The position numbers and the translations under genes were made by a program. The notes below the pieces were generated by a model. The model searched no databases and had not been told where the DNA came from. It saw only the letters and a list, made by a program, of their open reading frames with translations. DNA of 64,000 bases, from positions 17,486,562 through 17,550,561 of the forward strand of contig OY759217.1 of NCBI GenBank assembly GCA_963662175.1. The letters are read 5' to 3'. This document shows, one piece after another, positions 59,706-64,000 of this stretch (position 1 is its first letter; each line of letters opens with the position of its first letter). This stretch comes from Aradus depressus. Lineage: Eukaryota; Arthropoda; Insecta; Hemiptera; Aradidae.

Positions 59706-60087
59706 GCATACAAAATAAAATATGTTTGAATGTTTGTTGCTATGCATTACAAATTTAAACATTACTTTGAAATATTTCCTAAAGAAATTTAATGTAACTT
59801 CTTTGGGGCGCTATAAATTTGGTCAGACTGATCCTATCTTACATCCAATTTTGCACATTAATGGTTGGAAATTTTATAGACAACATTTTTGGTAAGAATT
59901 AATTTTTCGATGGAAACTACAGTTTTTGAGTAAATTAAGGAAATGTCTAAAAAAGTGATGACATCACAGGACAGCTTTCGGTATATATCTCCCAAACAGA
60001 GATTTTCTATAAGATATGCTTTTAGTTTTCTCTACAACTTTTATTTGAAAATAGTTTCGATTAGGTCATAAATATAATCATAAAAAA
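59706..60087. other. Left flank of the satellite
   Basis: AT-rich sequence with no ORF or repeat match. The junction with the satellite is at about 60088. Confidence 0.4.
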
Positions 60088-63000
60088 GAAAGCCTTGCTA
60101 AATGTTTGTCAATGAAGAAAGAAAACAGTGCAGAATGACTCTTAATGAAAGAAGCCTTGCTAAATGTTTGTCAATGAAGAAAGAAAACAGTGCAGAATGG
60201 CTTTTAATGAAAGAAGCCTTGCTATCAATGAATGAACCTCTGCTGAATGTCTATTAATGAAGAAAGAAAACAGTGCAGAATGGCTTTTAATGAAAGAAGC
60301 CTTGCTATCAATGAATGAACCTCTGCTGAATGTCTATTAATGAAGAAAGAAAACAGTGCAGAATGACTTTTAATGAAAGAAGCCTTGCTATCAATGAATG
60401 AACCTCTGCTGAATGTCTATTAATGAAGAAAGAAAACAGTGCAGAATGGCTTTTAATGAAAGAAGCCTTGCTATCAATGAATGAACCTCTGCTGAATGTC
60501 TATTAATGAAGAAAGAAAACAGTGCAGAATGACTTTTAATGAAAGAAGCCTTGCTATCAATGAATGAACCTCTGCTGAATGTCTATTAATGAAGAAAGAA
60601 AACAGTGCAGAATGGTTTTTAATGAAAGAAGCCTTGCTATCAATGAATGAACCTCCGCTGAATGTCTATTAATGAAGAAAGAAAACAGTGCAGAATGGCT
60701 CTTAATGAAAGAAGCCTTGCTATCAATGAATGAACCTCTGCTGAATGTCTATTAATGAAGAAAGAAAACAGTGCAGAATGACTCTTAATGAAAGAAGCCT
60801 TGCTATCAATGAATGAACCTCTGCTGAATGTCTATTAATGAAGAAAGAAAACAGTGCAGAATGACTTTTAATGAAAGAAGCCTTGCGAACTATCAATGAA
60901 TGAACCTCTGCTGAATGTCTATTAATGAAGAAAGAAAACAGTGCAGAATGGCTTTTAATGAAAGAAGCCTTGCGAACTATCAATGAATGAACCTCTGCTG
61001 AATGTCTATCAATGAAGAAAGAAAACAGTGCAGAATGGCTTTTAATGAATGAAGCCTTGCTATCAATGAATGAACCTCTGCTGAATGTCTATTAATGAAG
61101 AAAGAAAACAGTGCAGAATGGCTTTTAATGAAAGAAGCCTTGCTATCAATGAATGAACCTCTGCTGAATGTCTATCAATGAAGAAAGAAAACAGTGCAGA
61201 ATGGCTCTTAATGAAAGAAGCCTTGCTATCAATGAATGAACCTCTGCTGAATGTCTATTAATGAAGAAAGAAAACAATGCAGAATGGCTTTTAATGAAAG
61301 AAGCCTTGCTATCAATGAATGAACCTCTGCTGAATGTCTATTAATGAAGAAAGAAAACAGTGCAGAATGGCTCTTAATGAAAGAAGCCTTGCTATCAATG
61401 AATGAACCTCTGCTGAATGTCTATTAATGAAGAAAGAAAACAGTGCAGAATAACTCTTAATAAAAGAAGCCTTGCTATCAATGAATGAACCTCTGCTGAA
61501 TGTCTATTAATGAAGAAAGAAAACAGTGCAGAATGACTCTTAATGAAAGAAGCCTTGCTATCAATGAATGAACCTCTGCTGAATGTCTATTAATGAAGAA
61601 AGAAAACAGTGCAGAATGACTCTTAATGAAAGAAGCCTTGCTATCAATGAATGAACCTCTGCTGAATGTCTATTAATGAAGAAAGAAAACAGTGCAGAAT
61701 GACTCTTAATGAAAGAAGCCTTGCTATCAATGAATGAACCTCTGCTGAATGTCTATTAATGAAGAAAGAAAACAGTGCAGAATGACTCTTAATGAAAGAA
61801 GCCTTGCTATCAATGAATGAACCTCTGCTGAATGTCTATTAATGAAGAAAGAAAACAGTGCAGAATGACTCTTAATGAAAGAAGCCTTGCTATCAATGAA
61901 TGAACCTCTGCTGAATGTCTATCAATGAAGAAAGAAAACAGTGCAGAATGACTTTTAATGAAAGAAGCCTTGCTATCAATGAATGAACCTCTGCTGAATG
62001 TCTATTAATGAAGAAAGAAAACAGTGCAGAATGGCTTTTAATGAAAGAAGCCTTGCTATCAATGAATGAACCTCTGCTGAATGTCTATCAATGAAGAAAG
62101 AAAACAGTGCAGAATGGCTCTTAATGAAAGAAGCCTTGCTATCAATGAATGAACCTCTGCTGAATGTCTATTAATGAAGAAAGAAAACAGTGCAGAATGG
62201 CTTTTAATGAAAGAAGCCTTGCTATCAATGAATGAACCTCTGCTGAATGTCTATTAATGAAGAAAGAAAACAGTGCAGAATGGCTCTTAATGAAAGAAGC
62301 CTTGCTATCAATGAATGAACCTCTGCTGAATGTCTATTAATGAAGAAAGAAAACAGTGCAGAATGGCTCTTAATGAAAGAAGCCTTGCTATCAATGAATG
62401 AACCTCTGCTGAATGTCTATTAATGAAGAAAGAAAACAGTGCAGAATGGCTTTTAATGAAAGAAGCCTTGCTATCAATGAATGAACCTCTGCTGATTGTC
62501 TATCAATGAAGAAAGAAAACAGTGCAGAATGGCTCTTAATGAAAGAAGCCTTGCTATCAATGAATGAACCTCTGCTGAATGTCTATTAATGAAGAAAGAA
62601 AACAGTGCAGAATGGCTCTTAATGAAAGAAGCCTTGCTATCAATGAATGAACCTCTGCTGAATGTCTATCAATGAAGAAAGAAAACAGTGCAGAATGGCT
62701 TTTAATGAAAGAAGCCTTGCTATCAATGAATGAACCTCTGCTGAATGTCTATCAATGAAGAAAGAAAACAGTGCAGAATGGCTTTTAATGAAAGAAGCCT
62801 TGCGATCAATGAATGAACCTCTGCTGAATGTCTATCAATGAAGAAAGAAAACAGTGCAGAATGGCTCTTAATGAAAGAAGCCTTGCTATCAATGAATGAA
62901 CCTCTGCTGAATGTCTATCAATGAAGAAAGAAAACAGTGCAGAATGGCTTTTAATGAAAGAAGCCTTGCTATCAATGAATGAACCTCTGCTGAATGTCTA

Positions 63001-64000
63001 TCAATGAAGAAAGAAAACAGTGCAGAATGGCTTTTAATGAAAGAAGCCTTGCTATCAATGAATGAACCTCTGCTGAATGTCTATCAATGAAGAAAGAAAA
63101 CAGTGCAGAATGGCTCTTAATGAAAGAAGCCTTGCTATCAATGAATGAACCTCTGCTGAATGTTTATTAATGAAGAAAGAAAACAGTGCAGAATGGCTTT
63201 TAATGAAAGAAGCCTTGCTATCAATGAATGAACCTCTGCTGAATGTCTATTAATGAAGAAAGAAAACAGTGCAGAATGGCTCTTAATGAAAGAAGCCTTG
63301 CTATCAATGAATGAACCTCTGCTGAATGTCTATTAATGAAGAAAGAAAACAGTGCAGAATGGCTCTTAATGAAAGAAGCCTTGCTATCAATGAATGAACC
63401 TCTGCTGAATGTCTATTAATGAAGAAAGAAAACAGTGCAGAATGGCTTTTAATGAAAGAAGCCTTGCTATCAATGAATGAACCTCTGCTGATTGTCTATC
63501 AATGAAGAAAGAAAACAGTGCAGAATGGCTCTTAATGAAAGAAGCCTTGCTATCAATGAATGAACCTCTGCTGAATGTCTATTAATGAAGAAAGAAAACA
63601 GTGCAGAATGGCTCTTAATGAAAGAAGCCTTGCTATCAATGAATGAACCTCTGCTGAATGTCTATCAATGAAGAAAGAAAACAGTGCAGAATGACTCTTA
63701 ATGAAAGAAGCCTTGCTATCAATGAATGAACCTCTGCTGAATGTCTATCAATGAAGAAAGAAAACAGTGCAGAATGGCTTTTAATGAAAGAAGCCTTGCG
63801 ATCAATGAATGAACCTCTGCTGAATGTCTATCAATGAAGAAAGAAAACAGTGCAGAATGGCTCTTAATGAAAGAAGCCTTGCTATCAATGAATGAACCTC
63901 TGCTGAATGTCTATCAATGAAGAAAGAAAACAGTGCAGAATGGCTTTTAATGAAAGAAGCCTTGCTATCAATGAATGAACCTCTGCTGAATGTCTATCAA
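60088..64000. repeat. 83-bp satellite array, 45 full monomers plus partial
   Basis: From 60213 the unit starting GAAGCCTTGCTATCAATGAA repeats every 83 bp to the right edge; the last begins at 63956 and is cut by the window end. The first two units, starting near 60089 and 60151, are 62 bp long. Units at 60877 and 60964 have a 4-bp insert (GCGAACTATC). Monomers differ mainly at four sites: CTATtAATG or CTATcAATG, TGgCT or TGaCT, CTtTTA or CTcTTA, and GAATGTC or GATTGTC. An 86-aa minus ORF (60723-60983) exists only because two 87-bp units keep frame. Array size beyond the window is unknown. Confidence 0.98.

Noticed and set aside
60723..60983. 86-aa ORF with internal peptide repeats in the satellite
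   Set aside because: It only exists because two 87-bp monomers (a multiple of 3) keep frame; the 83-bp units shift frame every copy. Not a protein.
60088..64000. CRISPR array
   Set aside because: Units are contiguous 83-bp copies with no unique spacers, in eukaryotic repeat DNA. It is a satellite.

Overview
The window looks like AT-rich, gene-poor nuclear DNA from an arthropod, most likely an insect. A hemipteran is possible but that is only a guess. The evidence is the kind of mobile DNA present: Jockey-, I- and R1-type LINE pieces, mariner, piggyBac, PIF/Harbinger with a MADF-like ORF, MULE, hAT and pogo-like remnants, Helitrons ending in CTAG, and tRNA-derived SINEs whose tails are made of CCTAA, the arthropod telomere motif. 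I see no intact host protein gene. Nearly every long ORF is a transposon relic or a chance reading of a repeat.

Layout. From 1 to about 60,080 is a patchwork of nested repeats. The most frequent are: (i) a roughly 340-bp tRNA-derived SINE, here S1, in at least 17 full or partial copies on both strands, with a diverged subfamily S1b; (ii) an uncharacterised interspersed family, here R, in more than 20 fragments, with palindromes at both ends and a variable number of about 140-bp central units carrying a G-run; (iii) short Helitrons (3613-4026, 26766-27283, 30697-31248, 40565-42072); (iv) a set of elements, here P, sharing a hammerhead-ribozyme-like core (CTGANGA, stem, GAAA, short palindrome), probably Penelope-like pseudo-LTRs; (v) 5'-truncated LINEs. 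Families D, E and F are further unclassified repeats. From about 60,088 to the right edge is an 83-bp satellite that resolves into a 12-monomer (996-bp) higher-order repeat and runs out of the window.

Nesting gives relative ages. A Harbinger element sits in a Helitron (40926-41743), a hAT MITE in family R (13431-13908), an R1-type LINE in a foldback MITE that is itself in family R (55812-56975), a P element in a Jockey LINE (58793-59042), a Jockey 3' end in a P inverted repeat (16502-16625), a Helitron in a TIR transposon (30697-31248), and a SINE in family D (46406-46736). Target-site duplications are readable for several of these.

The only stretch that looks like host regulatory DNA is a GC-richer island at about 21180-21900, with CCAAT, GC-box and GTCACGTGAC motifs and a consensus splice donor on the minus strand. 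A weaker candidate is at about 42800-43080. No operon-like co-operation is expected here: the elements are parasites and their relics. The points most worth following up are the recurrent hammerhead-like motif, the structure of family R, the telomere-like SINE tails with covarying hairpins, and the satellite's higher-order organisation.
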